The notes beneath the pieces are model-generated. The model was not told the origin of the DNA. It did not search any database and saw only the letters and a program-made list of their open reading frames with translations. A DNA stretch of 10,633 nt from Bacteroidota bacterium (GTDB lineage Bacteria > Bacteroidota > Bacteroidia > Chitinophagales > Saprospiraceae). Location of the stretch: positions 1-10,633 of the forward strand of contig QQUB01000646.1 of NCBI GenBank assembly GCA_008501835.1. Reading direction: 5' to 3'. Shown here piece by piece: positions 1 to 6,059 of the stretch. The position numbers and the translations under genes were made by a program. How positions within the stretch are numbered: position 1 is the stretch's first letter; each line of letters starts with the position of its first letter.

Positions 1-432
1 GTCAATGGTAAACAAAGCTTCCAGCGGAGGGTGCGCATATTCATCGGAAGCCAGTAAAGTCATGATGGAAGCGACACCTATACCGTTATCAGCACCCAGG
101 GTGGTGCCATCAGCTCTTACCCAGTCACCTTCCACGAGCATCTTGATGCCTTCCGTGTCAAAATCAAAATCAGTATCTGCATTCTTTTGGCAAACCATAT
201 CGAGGTGGCTCTGTAAAACCACAGTGGTACGGCCTTCCATACCTGCACTGGCTGGCTTTTTGATGATCACATTGCCCACTTCATCCACAACAGTTGGAAG
301 CCCCAGGTCTTCACCGAATTTTTTCATAAAAGCGATCACGCGTTCTTCCTTTTTGGAAGGTCTTGGAACTTCATTGAGGTCCGCAAAGTGGTTCCACAAT
401 GCTTTAGGTTCCAGGTTTCTTATGTTGTCCAT
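1..432 (-). CDS. pepD: Aminoacyl-histidine dipeptidase (PepD, peptidase family M20), N-terminal part
   Basis: This is a cytosolic zinc dipeptidase that hydrolyses dipeptides, including Xaa-His, so its role is peptide and amino-acid recycling. The visible 144 residues begin MDNIRNLEPKALWNHF. They contain the M20 metal-site motif SHLDMVCQ (H76, D78) and the bridging aspartate region TLGADNGIGVA (D115). The window edge cuts the gene right after LFTID, just before the expected catalytic Glu-Glu pair, so roughly 70% of the protein is missing. The ATG at 432 is chosen because an in-frame TAG lies two codons upstream and no Shine-Dalgarno is present, as usual in Bacteroidota. It is transcribed away from the secreted-protein gene at 707. 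Family assignment is strong; the exact substrate range is inferred from the family. Confidence 0.93.
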   Translation of the reverse strand, partial: MDNIRNLEPKALWNHFADLNEVPRPSKKEERVIAFMKKFGEDLGLPTVVDEVGNVIIKKPASAGMEGRTTVVLQSHLDMVCQKNADTDFDFDTEGIKMLVEGDWVRADGTTLGADNGIGVASIMTLLASDEYAHPPLEALFTID

Positions 433-496
433 GTTCTATGTTGTTTTTTGTAAAAAATAATTCTCAAATCAGCTTAATTGTAACTAAATCCGAGAG

Positions 497-521
497 CTCG
501 AAAAGGTACAAATTTTTCGAG
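497..521. repeat. Inverted repeat, 8-bp arms
   Basis: The arms CTCGAAAA and TTTTCGAG are perfectly complementary around a 9-base A/T-rich loop. It lies between two divergent genes, 65 bp from the dipeptidase start and 185 bp from the T9SS-protein start. Its role is unknown; an operator or a leader hairpin is possible. Confidence 0.5.
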
Positions 522-643
522 TTATTTAGGTAATTGTTTTTGAAGAATTATAGTCTTTGATTTTCATAGGATTGATGAAGTTGTGCAGCCGGTTTAATTT
601 GAAAATTATTCCTCCACTTTTCGACTTTTTAAGCGTTATCCGT

Positions 644-674
644 CTGGAAAATATGGAGAAGAAAGTTATATTTA
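644..674 (+). promoter_or_regulatory. Possible Bacteroidota-type promoter for the T9SS protein
   Basis: TATATTTA at 667-674 matches the -7 consensus TAnnTTTG except for the last base. CTG at 644-646, 20 bp upstream, approximates the -33 TTG. This would give a leader of about 25 bases before the ATG at 707. Each element has one mismatch, so the call is tentative. Confidence 0.3.
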
Positions 675-706
675 CTTCACATTATTTTAATAACAAAAGA
701 CCTATT

Positions 707-2170
707 ATGAAAACATCATTACTGATCTCTTTTTTCCTAATTTTTTCTATTTCCCTTTTAGCTCAGGATCAAATGGATGTTCCCAAAACCGGGGACATCA
801 TGGTTAACGATGGGCAATTTTTCTCCGAAGATCCAGTAGGGCTCTCTTTTGAAGGACCTGTGCCGGGTTCGACAGGCAGGAGTTTGACTGATTTAATCTG
901 GGTGCTGGATTCTGTTTATTATTATCAAACTTCAAATAATTCATGGGGCAGAGAAAAAACGCTGACAAGAAATGATTTCGGAAATACGCTTACATCCATA
1001 AGCCATGGAAAAATAGATGAAGATGGAATTTGGGAAAACAGGGATTCGACGGTAATTGTCTACCAAAACGGAGAAGCAATTGATGAAATATTAACGAGAC
1101 CCTGGGTAATCAATTACCAGGAATGGGGGGATACCGTACATTATGAAAAATTTGATGTGAACGGGAATTTAATCCAGGAAATGAACAGGTCCGTATCTAC
1201 TCCCATTGGTGAGTTTGGTTGGGGAGAGAACTTCTTTTATGCTTATAATGACCAGCAACAGTTAATAGAAAGAATTGAGGAAAAATGGGATGACAATACC
1301 CAAATGTGGCAGAAAAAATCTCAGAAGATATACCATTATGATGAAAATGGATATCGAACCAAAATTGAAACCAATACCTGGGATTCCTGGTTGCAACAAT
1401 GGCTAAAATATGCTCAAACGTTTTACGAATTTGATGAAAACGGTAATGAAATCAGTTCCTTCAGCCAGTTGGCAGGGGAAACTCCTGATAGCTGGGTTGA
1501 TTATACAAGAATAGATAAGACCTATGATGATGATAACCGCTTAATTGAGTCATTGGCACAGGCCTACTTTCCCAATACAGGTAGTTGGTCCAATCTTAAC
1601 AACATTTTTTATTCCTATGATGCTCAAGGTAATTTGGTGGAAGAATATCGAAAGTCATGGGATTTTGTTCAGGAAACCTGGAAAAATTTCCGATTAACAA
1701 CCATAAGTTATAATGAAGACAATCAGGAGATAGCGTTTTTACAGCAGTTATGGGATAACAATGTTCTTATGGATTGGTATAATTCCCTCCACAGAGTAAC
1801 AACCTATGATGAAAATGGTAATCTGTTTCAAAAAGAATTTTATTCATGGAATAGTACCGATGGTGAATGGACTGAAACCAGCAGGTACAATTATTTCTGG
1901 TCTGAATTCGAGGTGGTAGATAATTTTGATCCTGCTCCGAATACTTTCAGCCTTTACCCGAATCCGGCAAGCGAGACAATAACCATCAGTGGAGAACAAC
2001 CCCTTGAAAAATCGAGTATTACGATCTACAATTCGATAGGAAGGCCTGTTAGTTCATTTCATAAACTTGAATCTGGAAAAATAATTATACGGGACTTGCA
2101 AAGTGGGTTTTATTTCCTTCATGTGGAGTCCGTATCAGGAACTTTCTTGTTTACTTTCGTAAAGTTATAA
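707..2170 (+). CDS. Secreted repeat protein with T9SS type A C-terminal sorting domain
   Basis: This 487-residue protein is probably exported by Sec and then by the type IX secretion system to the cell surface or medium. The ATG at 707 starts a clear signal peptide (MKTSLLISFFLIFSISLLAQ), with cleavage expected near residue 20; the longer frame from 557 lacks one. Residues 176-398 form about seven units of 29-33 residues built on Y-x-Y-D-E-N-G-N followed by two spaced tryptophans. These are reminiscent of YD-type repeats found in Bacteroidota surface proteins. Residues about 409-487 are the Por sorting domain, with the hallmark FSLYPNPASETITI, a middle SITIYNSIGRPV strand, and the ending FYFLHVES...FVKL. 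No catalytic motif is visible, so the molecular function is unknown; binding or adhesion is only a guess. It is transcribed alone and converges with the minus-strand redox operon. Confidence 0.9.
   Translation: MKTSLLISFFLIFSISLLAQDQMDVPKTGDIMVNDGQFFSEDPVGLSFEGPVPGSTGRSLTDLIWVLDSVYYYQTSNNSWGREKTLTRNDFGNTLTSISHGKIDEDGIWENRDSTVIVYQNGEAIDEILTRPWVINYQEWGDTVHYEKFDVNGNLIQEMNRSVSTPIGEFGWGENFFYAYNDQQQLIERIEEKWDDNTQMWQKKSQKIYHYDENGYRTKIETNTWDSWLQQWLKYAQTFYEFDENGNEISSFSQLAGETPDSWVDYTRIDKTYDDDNRLIESLAQAYFPNTGSWSNLNNIFYSYDAQGNLVEEYRKSWDFVQETWKNFRLTTISYNEDNQEIAFLQQLWDNNVLMDWYNSLHRVTTYDENGNLFQKEFYSWNSTDGEWTETSRYNYFWSEFEVVDNFDPAPNTFSLYPNPASETITISGEQPLEKSSITIYNSIGRPVSSFHKLESGKIIIRDLQSGFYFLHVESVSGTFLFTFVKL
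1232..1900 (+). repeat. Seven tandem YDENGN/Trp protein repeats
   Basis: The coding sequence for residues 176-398 contains units starting near residues 176, 208, 239, 271, 300, 333 and 366. Most units carry an aromatic-Y-D-(E/D)-N-G/N-(N/R)-(L/E) head and tryptophans about 15 and 22 residues later. The DNA units are diverged, with only short matches such as TATGATGAAAATGG at two heads, so this is an old repeat and not a recent amplification. Confidence 0.7.
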
Positions 2171-2216
2171 ACTTGGGTAGAAACCCGATAAGATGAGAAC
2201 CAATGGGTAATTCTAC

Positions 2217-2250
2217 AAAAAAAGGCCCCTTTGTCAGGCGACAAAGGGGC
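2217..2250 (-). terminator. Rho-independent terminator of the redox operon
   Basis: A perfect 11-bp stem (GCCCCTTTGTC at 2225-2235, GACAAAGGGGC at 2240-2250) has a 4-base loop. On the minus strand the stem is followed by CC and then seven T residues (the A-run at 2217-2223 on plus). The stem begins 22 bp beyond the stop codon of the minus-strand iron-sulfur protein, which fits termination of that operon. On the plus strand no T-run follows the stem, so it is a weaker stop for the T9SS-protein gene. Confidence 0.88.
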
Positions 2251-2272
2251 TATGCGGCAGTTAATATGAAAA

Positions 2273-3544
2273 TTAGTCTTCTACTATGATGGTGTCCATC
2301 AAAAGCTGAGAGACATTACTGACTTCAATATCCAGTTCGTAGTATTCCCCGAGTTCCATGATCTGGTGAATACAATTATCGCAGGAGGTGATTACTCTCC
2401 TGGCTCCGGTTCCCTTAATTTGATCGGCTTTGACTTTACCATAAAGTAACCGGTCATCTTCCCATTCGGCACAAGCTACCATTCCACTACCTCCACCACA
2501 GCAGTAACTCTCCACTTTACTTGGTGTCATTTCACGATAATCCTTAACGGAGGCTTTTATTACATTCCTGGGTTCTTCAAAAATACCACCTTTTCTACCT
2601 ATGTTACATGGATCATGGTAAGTGACTGGAAGGTCGACTTTGGATTGGTCCATTTTTACCAATCCTTTGGCAACATATTCGTCGAGTACTTCCAGGATGC
2701 TTCTGACCTTGAATGGCAATTGGCCACCAAACCATTTTGGTGCTTCCCACTTCATAATGCCATAAGCATGACCACACTCGGAAACAACCACTTCCTTAAC
2801 ATTTAGTCGTTCCGCTTCATCCAGAATCCGTTGGGTAATTTTTTTGGCTTTGGCACCATCAGCCATGAAAAGCCCGTAATTAGATGCTTCAAACATACTC
2901 ATGGTCCAGGAGGCACCGGCTTTATTGAATACTACTGCGGCCGGGACTATAGTATGTGCTCCTGAAAGGGGTACGTATAAAATATCTGCCTGCTCCTCCA
3001 TCGGTATTCTTGCCTCGGGGTCTTTGAGTTTATCCTGAACCAGTTTTTCAAACCGTGTCATATGATGTTTAAAGGAATCACGGTAGCTGTCGAGATTTTC
3101 TCCTCTTGAAATGGCGATCTCTGCCAGATCTGTTAGGATCTCGGGGTTCTTTCCTACAGCCGTAAGTGCTCCTCTGGCAGCAGCCAGGATCTGAGGGGTT
3201 TCAACGCCTAGCGGACAATTAATTACACATCTTTCACAAAGCGTACAATCCCGGTAGGCGGCATGGAGCCATTCCTCGAGGTCTTCCTCGGATAGCTTTT
3301 TCGCACCTGTCCAGGAAGGGAATATTTTACTCATCCAGTCGTGATCTGTTTTAAGAACGCGACGTACCTTTTCAGCCTTGGCAACTGGTGACTTATCAGG
3401 GTCCCCTGTGGCCTGGTAAATATGACAGGCTTCTATACACCACCCGCAATGCGTACAAAGATTGGTGGAAGAGGTTCCGACGAGCCTGTTAAATCGTTTG
3501 TTTAATTCCTCTTTTACTGTGGTTAACATGGTTTCTGCTGTCAT
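2273..3544 (-). CDS. DsrK/HdrD-like (Fe-S)-binding protein with CCG domain
   Basis: This is an iron-sulfur electron-transfer subunit of the heterodisulfide-reductase-like family (HdrD, DsrK/HmeD, GlcF), 423 residues, probably on the cytoplasmic face with its membrane partner encoded just upstream. Two ferredoxin-type [4Fe-4S] motifs are visible: C30-x2-C33-x2-C36-x3-C40 and C100-x2-C103-x2-C106-x3-C110. The C-terminal CCG motif is complete: C313, C348-C349-G, and C388-x2-C391. The first CCG half is degenerate, keeping only C257 in SECGHAYG, so one catalytic cluster site is expected, as reported for DsrK-type proteins. Its ATG is two bases from the stop of the cytochrome gene, implying one transcript and translational coupling. 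No DsrAB, DsrC, glycolate oxidase or lactate dehydrogenase gene is in view, so the substrate is unknown. Family call strong, subfamily moderate. Confidence 0.88.
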   Translation of the reverse strand: MTAETMLTTVKEELNKRFNRLVGTSSTNLCTHCGWCIEACHIYQATGDPDKSPVAKAEKVRRVLKTDHDWMSKIFPSWTGAKKLSEEDLEEWLHAAYRDCTLCERCVINCPLGVETPQILAAARGALTAVGKNPEILTDLAEIAISRGENLDSYRDSFKHHMTRFEKLVQDKLKDPEARIPMEEQADILYVPLSGAHTIVPAAVVFNKAGASWTMSMFEASNYGLFMADGAKAKKITQRILDEAERLNVKEVVVSECGHAYGIMKWEAPKWFGGQLPFKVRSILEVLDEYVAKGLVKMDQSKVDLPVTYHDPCNIGRKGGIFEEPRNVIKASVKDYREMTPSKVESYCCGGGSGMVACAEWEDDRLLYGKVKADQIKGTGARRVITSCDNCIHQIMELGEYYELDIEVSNVSQLLMDTIIVED

Positions 3545-3546
3545 GG

Positions 3547-4197
3547 CTACGATTTTTTAAGTGGAATAACACCGCGCCATCCATACCTTTTACCTGTGAG
3601 GTAGCGGGCAAAGAAGAAGTACACATAATGTGAGATCTTGCTGAAAGGCACGTAGAATAAGAAAAACGCTGTGACCAGGAAGTACAGCATCCGCCAGAGA
3701 GGGGCGTCCGTCCAAAGAGCCAGTACTCCGAATACGAAGAAGAATTCCAGTGTTACCAGTGAAAAATAATCGTCTGGAGTACTAATAACACGTAAAGCCT
3801 TGGTGCTTAATCTGTGAATTAATTTTAATAAACCAACTATTGCCGCAGGAGCGATCAATATGGCAAATACCACCCTTACGGGGCGAGTCATCATATCGGG
3901 GGCAAAAGGATAGGTGAATGTATTTACGATAGCGACGAGGGCTCCAACGTGGTATAGTGCAAAACCCAACCATCTCCAGATATGTTTTCGACTACTTTCC
4001 ATGGACCAGGGCATAAATATCGCCGCATAGGAACTTCTTACGCCCCGGCCGGGGCTACCTTTCTTTTCGGCTTTTTCCCAAGGCATGGGTAATTTGGATA
4101 ATTGATAAGCTTTGATGGAATACATTACCGCCATAAAGATCAGAGCAATGGCCTGTAAATCGTACTCAATGAAGTAGAGAACTTTTTCGTCAATCAT
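3547..4197 (-). CDS. NarI/DsrM-like cytochrome b membrane subunit
   Basis: This 216-residue membrane protein has about five hydrophobic segments (near residues 11-31, 76-94, 107-126, 145-162 and 169-188), the number and length expected for the nitrate reductase gamma (NarI) fold. Histidines H83, H128 and H190 lie in or at the ends of helices and are candidate heme b ligands. The tail PFSKISHYVYFFFARYLTG resembles the conserved C-terminal region of NarI/DsrM proteins. In that family the subunit exchanges electrons between menaquinol and a partner iron-sulfur subunit. Here the partner is encoded two bases downstream, giving a DsrMK-like pair. No nitrate reductase alpha or beta gene is present, so a nitrate reductase role is unlikely. 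The stop is TAG; the ATG at 4197 has no Shine-Dalgarno. Confidence 0.8.
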   Translation of the reverse strand: MIDEKVLYFIEYDLQAIALIFMAVMYSIKAYQLSKLPMPWEKAEKKGSPGRGVRSSYAAIFMPWSMESSRKHIWRWLGFALYHVGALVAIVNTFTYPFAPDMMTRPVRVVFAILIAPAAIVGLLKLIHRLSTKALRVISTPDDYFSLVTLEFFFVFGVLALWTDAPLWRMLYFLVTAFFLFYVPFSKISHYVYFFFARYLTGKRYGWRGVIPLKKS

Positions 4198-4352
4198 CTT
4201 CGATCTGTGGTATAGTGGTTAGTTAATAAAGTTTGGACTAAGTTGAAAATTAAATGCCTGGTTTTTAATGATATAGATCAGTGTTAAAAATGACTTCTAT
4301 CATTTTTTTGTAAAAAATTTTCGTAAATATTTTGTTCTGCGATACTTTTGAT

Positions 4353-4368
4353 TGTGATAAAAGTCACA
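4353..4368. promoter_or_regulatory. CRP-type palindrome TGTGA-N6-TCACA
   Basis: The sequence TGTGA TAAAAG TCACA matches the core CRP-family consensus with both arms perfect. It lies in the divergent spacer between the cytochrome operon (start 4197) and the desaturase gene (start 4439). Its centre is about 30-38 bp upstream of the TAATTTTG element at 4391-4398, so about 40-45 bp before the expected transcription start. That is the spacing of a class II activator site. Which Crp/Fnr-family regulator would bind is not visible. Confidence 0.5.
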
Positions 4369-4390
4369 TTTTTTGGTGTTTGGTTTCCCT

Positions 4391-4398
4391 TAATTTTG
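4391..4398 (+). promoter_or_regulatory. Bacteroidota -7 promoter element for the desaturase-family gene
   Basis: TAATTTTG is an exact match to TAnnTTTG, 40 bp before the ATG at 4439. A TTTTG lies upstream at 4371-4375, but the 15-bp spacer is shorter than the usual 17-23. The weak -33 region would fit a promoter that depends on an activator at the nearby palindrome. Confidence 0.5.
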
Positions 4399-4438
4399 CC
4401 ATTATCTATGCTGATGAATTTGAAAAACTTAATTAACG

Positions 4439-5470
4439 ATGCAATACTGGGATACATTCCTGAATGCTTATAAAGGATATGCGTCATATCTCTGGAGAGA
4501 AATAACCAATCCTGACTGGCACAATTACTTCTACTGGCTAATAATTGTTTCTGTTTTCTTTTTTGTTTTGGAAGTGGTGCTTCCCTGGCGCAAAAAACAG
4601 GCCATTCCGCGTAAGGACTTTTGGCTGGATGCCTTTTATATGTTTTTCAACTTCTTCCTTTTTTCCCTGATTATTTATAATGCTGCTTCATCAGTATTTG
4701 TGGACCTGTTTAATGATGGTATTAAGGCAGTTTTTAGTTTTGATCTTCAGGCTATGAACCCAATGAACAGCTGGCCAATGTGGGCTATCTTACTGGTTGG
4801 GATGGTGGTTCGGGATTTTACTCAGTGGTGGATCCATCGGCTTCTGCATCGGGTTGACTGGCTTTGGGAATACCATAAAGTGCATCATTCAGTCGAACAA
4901 ATGGGTTTTGCTGCGCAGTTGAGATACCATTGGATGGAAAATATCGTTTATCGTACGTTGGAGTATATCCCGCTGGCCTTATTGGGAATTGGTTTATATG
5001 ACTTTTTTGTGATCCATATTTTTGCTTTGGCATGGGGGCATTTCAATCATGCGAACATCACAGTTAGTGGAAGGGTTAGTGGAGCAGTGGTCGGTGCATT
5101 GATTGGCATAATCCTTGCAAATGGATTATTGGATGTAACTATTTTTAATCACTTTCCTGTAATTGGTAAATGGGGAGTATTCTTTGGAAGTGTTGCAGCG
5201 GGAATTTTGTTGTTAGGGCCTGTGATGAGAAAATTATTCAATAGTCCTGAAATGCACATTTGGCATCACGCGCATGATTTGCCCGAAGATCACAGGTATG
5301 GGGTGAATTTTGGATTGACCCTTGCGGTTTGGGATTATATATTTGGAACGGCTTATGTGCCTTCCAGCGGTAGGGATATCAAATTGGGATTCCCTGGAGT
5401 GGAGGAATTTCCCAAAGGGTTCGTCGGACAGAACGTACATGGTTTTGGGACGAAAAAAGGAACGATGTAA
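4439..5470 (+). CDS. Fatty acid hydroxylase/sterol desaturase family membrane protein
   Basis: This is an integral-membrane diiron oxygenase of 343 residues that would hydroxylate or desaturate a lipid; the substrate cannot be told from sequence. The histidine clusters of the family are present: H133-RLL-H137, H146-KV-H149-H150, H201-FN-H204 and H273-IW-H276-H277-A-H279, followed by YGVNFGLTLAVWDYIFGT. Hydrophobic segments lie near residues 32-48, 66-82, 115-124 and 175-200. Between HANI (204-207) and SPEMHIWHHA (from 269) there are about 60 residues with two hydrophobic stretches (about 215-230 and 245-262), which I judge longer than typical for the family. It is divergent from the cytochrome operon, behind a CRP-type site. 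Its last codons and TAA stop fall inside a 16-bp tandem repeat, so the extreme C-terminus may be repeat-derived. Confidence 0.9.
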   Translation: MQYWDTFLNAYKGYASYLWREITNPDWHNYFYWLIIVSVFFFVLEVVLPWRKKQAIPRKDFWLDAFYMFFNFFLFSLIIYNAASSVFVDLFNDGIKAVFSFDLQAMNPMNSWPMWAILLVGMVVRDFTQWWIHRLLHRVDWLWEYHKVHHSVEQMGFAAQLRYHWMENIVYRTLEYIPLALLGIGLYDFFVIHIFALAWGHFNHANITVSGRVSGAVVGALIGIILANGLLDVTIFNHFPVIGKWGVFFGSVAAGILLLGPVMRKLFNSPEMHIWHHAHDLPEDHRYGVNFGLTLAVWDYIFGTAYVPSSGRDIKLGFPGVEEFPKGFVGQNVHGFGTKKGTM

Positions 5471-5508
5471 AAAGGGAATAATGTAAAAAGGGGCTAATGT
5501 AATAAGGA
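5457..5508 (+). repeat. 16-bp tandem repeat, three units plus a partial, overlapping the gene end
   Basis: Units at 5457-5472, 5473-5488 and 5489-5504 share a consensus close to AGGGAATAATGTAAAA, with about 13 of 16 bases identical between neighbours. AGGAG at 5505 begins a decayed fourth unit. The first unit encodes the last residues (GTM) and the TAA stop of the upstream gene. Confidence 0.75.
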
Positions 5509-5576
5509 GTCTTGAAGTTGGAGACTGGTTGCTGAAAGGGCAGAATTATCAATAATCGAAAGCAATTTTACAATTG

Positions 5577-5624
5577 GTTTTAACCACAGGGAGCACAAAG
5601 AAGGCACAGGAAGCACTGAGGTGA
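5577..5624. repeat. CACAG-type short interspersed repeat
   Basis: The sequence TTTTAACCACAGGGAGCACA, continuing as AAGAAGGCACAGGAAGCAC and TGAGG, is an imperfect tandem of 9-11-bp CACA(G/A)-(N) units. To my recollection, similar ACCACAGAG-like intergenic repeats occur dispersed in many environmental bacterial genomes. Its minus-strand translation gives a Cys/Leu-rich tail (CFLCLLCAPCG) of the sort often mis-annotated as protein. Confidence 0.6.
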
Positions 5625-5696
5625 ACTGAAACAATACGAAACTCTTGAAACTGATTTTATCAAAAATCTTAAGTATGAAACAGTAAAATTTAACAC

Positions 5697-5730
5697 CCTG
5701 TTCCCATAATTCCTTGTTCCATTATTCCCT
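5697..5730 (-). repeat. Inverted copies of the 16-bp repeat
   Basis: Read on the minus strand this is AGGGAATAATGGAACA (5730-5715) followed by AGGAATTATGGGAACA (5714-5699), two roughly 16-bp units of the family seen at 5457-5508. AGGGAATAATG at 5473-5483 and its exact reverse complement at 5720-5730 form an 11-bp perfect inverted pair enclosing the CACAG-type repeat. Confidence 0.6.
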
Positions 5731-5757
5731 AAAAATAAAGCACCTCGTGCTTTTATT
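5731..5757. terminator. Bidirectional-looking hairpin terminator
   Basis: AAAGCAC at 5737-5743 pairs with GTGCTTT at 5747-5753 around a CTC loop. Three further A-T pairs can form past one bulged T. The stem has an A-run on the left (5731-5735) and TTTTATTGTT on the right. It could end read-through from the desaturase gene, although it lies 260 bp past that stop codon. Confidence 0.5.
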
Positions 5758-5766
5758 GTTATAAAA

Positions 5767-5775
5767 TGTGGATAA
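5767..5775 (-). promoter_or_regulatory. Single perfect DnaA-box consensus
   Basis: TGTGGATAA on plus is TTATCCACA on minus, the consensus DnaA box. Weaker one-mismatch look-alikes are TAATACACA at 6068-6076 and TTATACAAA at 6082-6090. One perfect box in 10 kb of A/T-rich DNA can occur by chance, so function is uncertain. Confidence 0.25.
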
Positions 5776-5911
5776 CTTTTTTTGTTAAAATTTTGTACAA
5801 GTTCAAATGATTGCAATAGTTTTCCCATATTTACGCCCCGGACAGAATGATTGTTCGTTTTTTAAACAATTATTTTGAAAAAACCGCTTAAAAATTACAC
5901 TTTATTGTGGA

Positions 5912-5936
5912 TTTTTGCACTAGGAGTAAGCAAAAA
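5912..5936. repeat. Inverted repeat TTTTTGC/GCAAAAA
   Basis: Perfect 7-bp arms at 5912-5918 and 5930-5936 enclose an 11-base spacer. It is about 35 bp upstream of the strong promoter match at 5970-6000, where a repressor or activator site could lie. Low sequence complexity makes chance possible. Confidence 0.35.
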
Positions 5937-5969
5937 GGTGTTAAAAATGCATAAAAAATACTTTTTTGT

Positions 5970-6000
5970 TTTGTGTTTAAGTAAGGCGGGTTTAATTTTG
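5970..6000 (+). promoter_or_regulatory. Bacteroidota promoter for the M23/CapA operon
   Basis: TTTG at 5970-5973, a 19-bp spacer, and TAATTTTG at 5993-6000 match both the -33 and -7 elements (TTG/TAnnTTTG) exactly. Transcription would start near 6005, giving a leader of about 180 bases before the ATG at 6185. This is the best promoter in the window. Confidence 0.6.
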
Positions 6001-6051
6001 AGAAGCCGCGGAATTTTGGCAACTGTAAATGAGGGACAATAATTATTAAAT

Positions 6052-6059
6052 TAAATTTG
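6052..6059 (+). promoter_or_regulatory. Second candidate -7 element for the M23 gene
   Basis: TAAATTTG matches TAnnTTTG exactly, but no TTG lies 17-23 bp upstream. It could be a secondary start closer to the M23 gene. Confidence 0.3.

Larger units (their letters stand above)
433..706. other. Divergent intergenic spacer with a hairpin
   Basis: This A/T-rich spacer separates the leftward dipeptidase gene from the rightward T9SS-protein gene. It contains an 8-bp perfect inverted repeat: CTCGAAAA at 497-504 and TTTTCGAG at 514-521, with a 9-base loop. Neither side carries a clear T-tract, so it looks more like an operator or leader hairpin than a terminator. An in-frame extension of the downstream ORF back to 557 exists, but its translation does not resemble a protein N-terminus, whereas the ATG at 707 starts a signal peptide. 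I see no further gene here. Confidence 0.5.

Noticed and set aside
5..460. A 151-codon plus-strand open frame at the window start
   Set aside because: It is antisense to the PepD coding sequence, which has clear M20 motifs on the minus strand; the plus-strand translation has no recognisable features.
557..706. N-terminal extension of the T9SS protein to an ATG at 557
   Set aside because: The extension puts 50 non-signal residues before a perfect signal peptide at 707; the 707 start is far more plausible.
4205..4225. tRNA-like string GGTATAGTGGTTA
   Set aside because: No acceptor stem or other arms can be folded around it; a chance resemblance.
4284..4487. Minus-strand frame of 67 residues across the divergent spacer
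   Set aside because: It overlaps the desaturase start and the promoter/palindrome region, and has low-complexity composition.
5580..5828. Small minus-strand protein of 82 residues
   Set aside because: Its Cys-rich tail is the translated CACAG-type repeat and the rest is A/T-rich spacer; no family resemblance.
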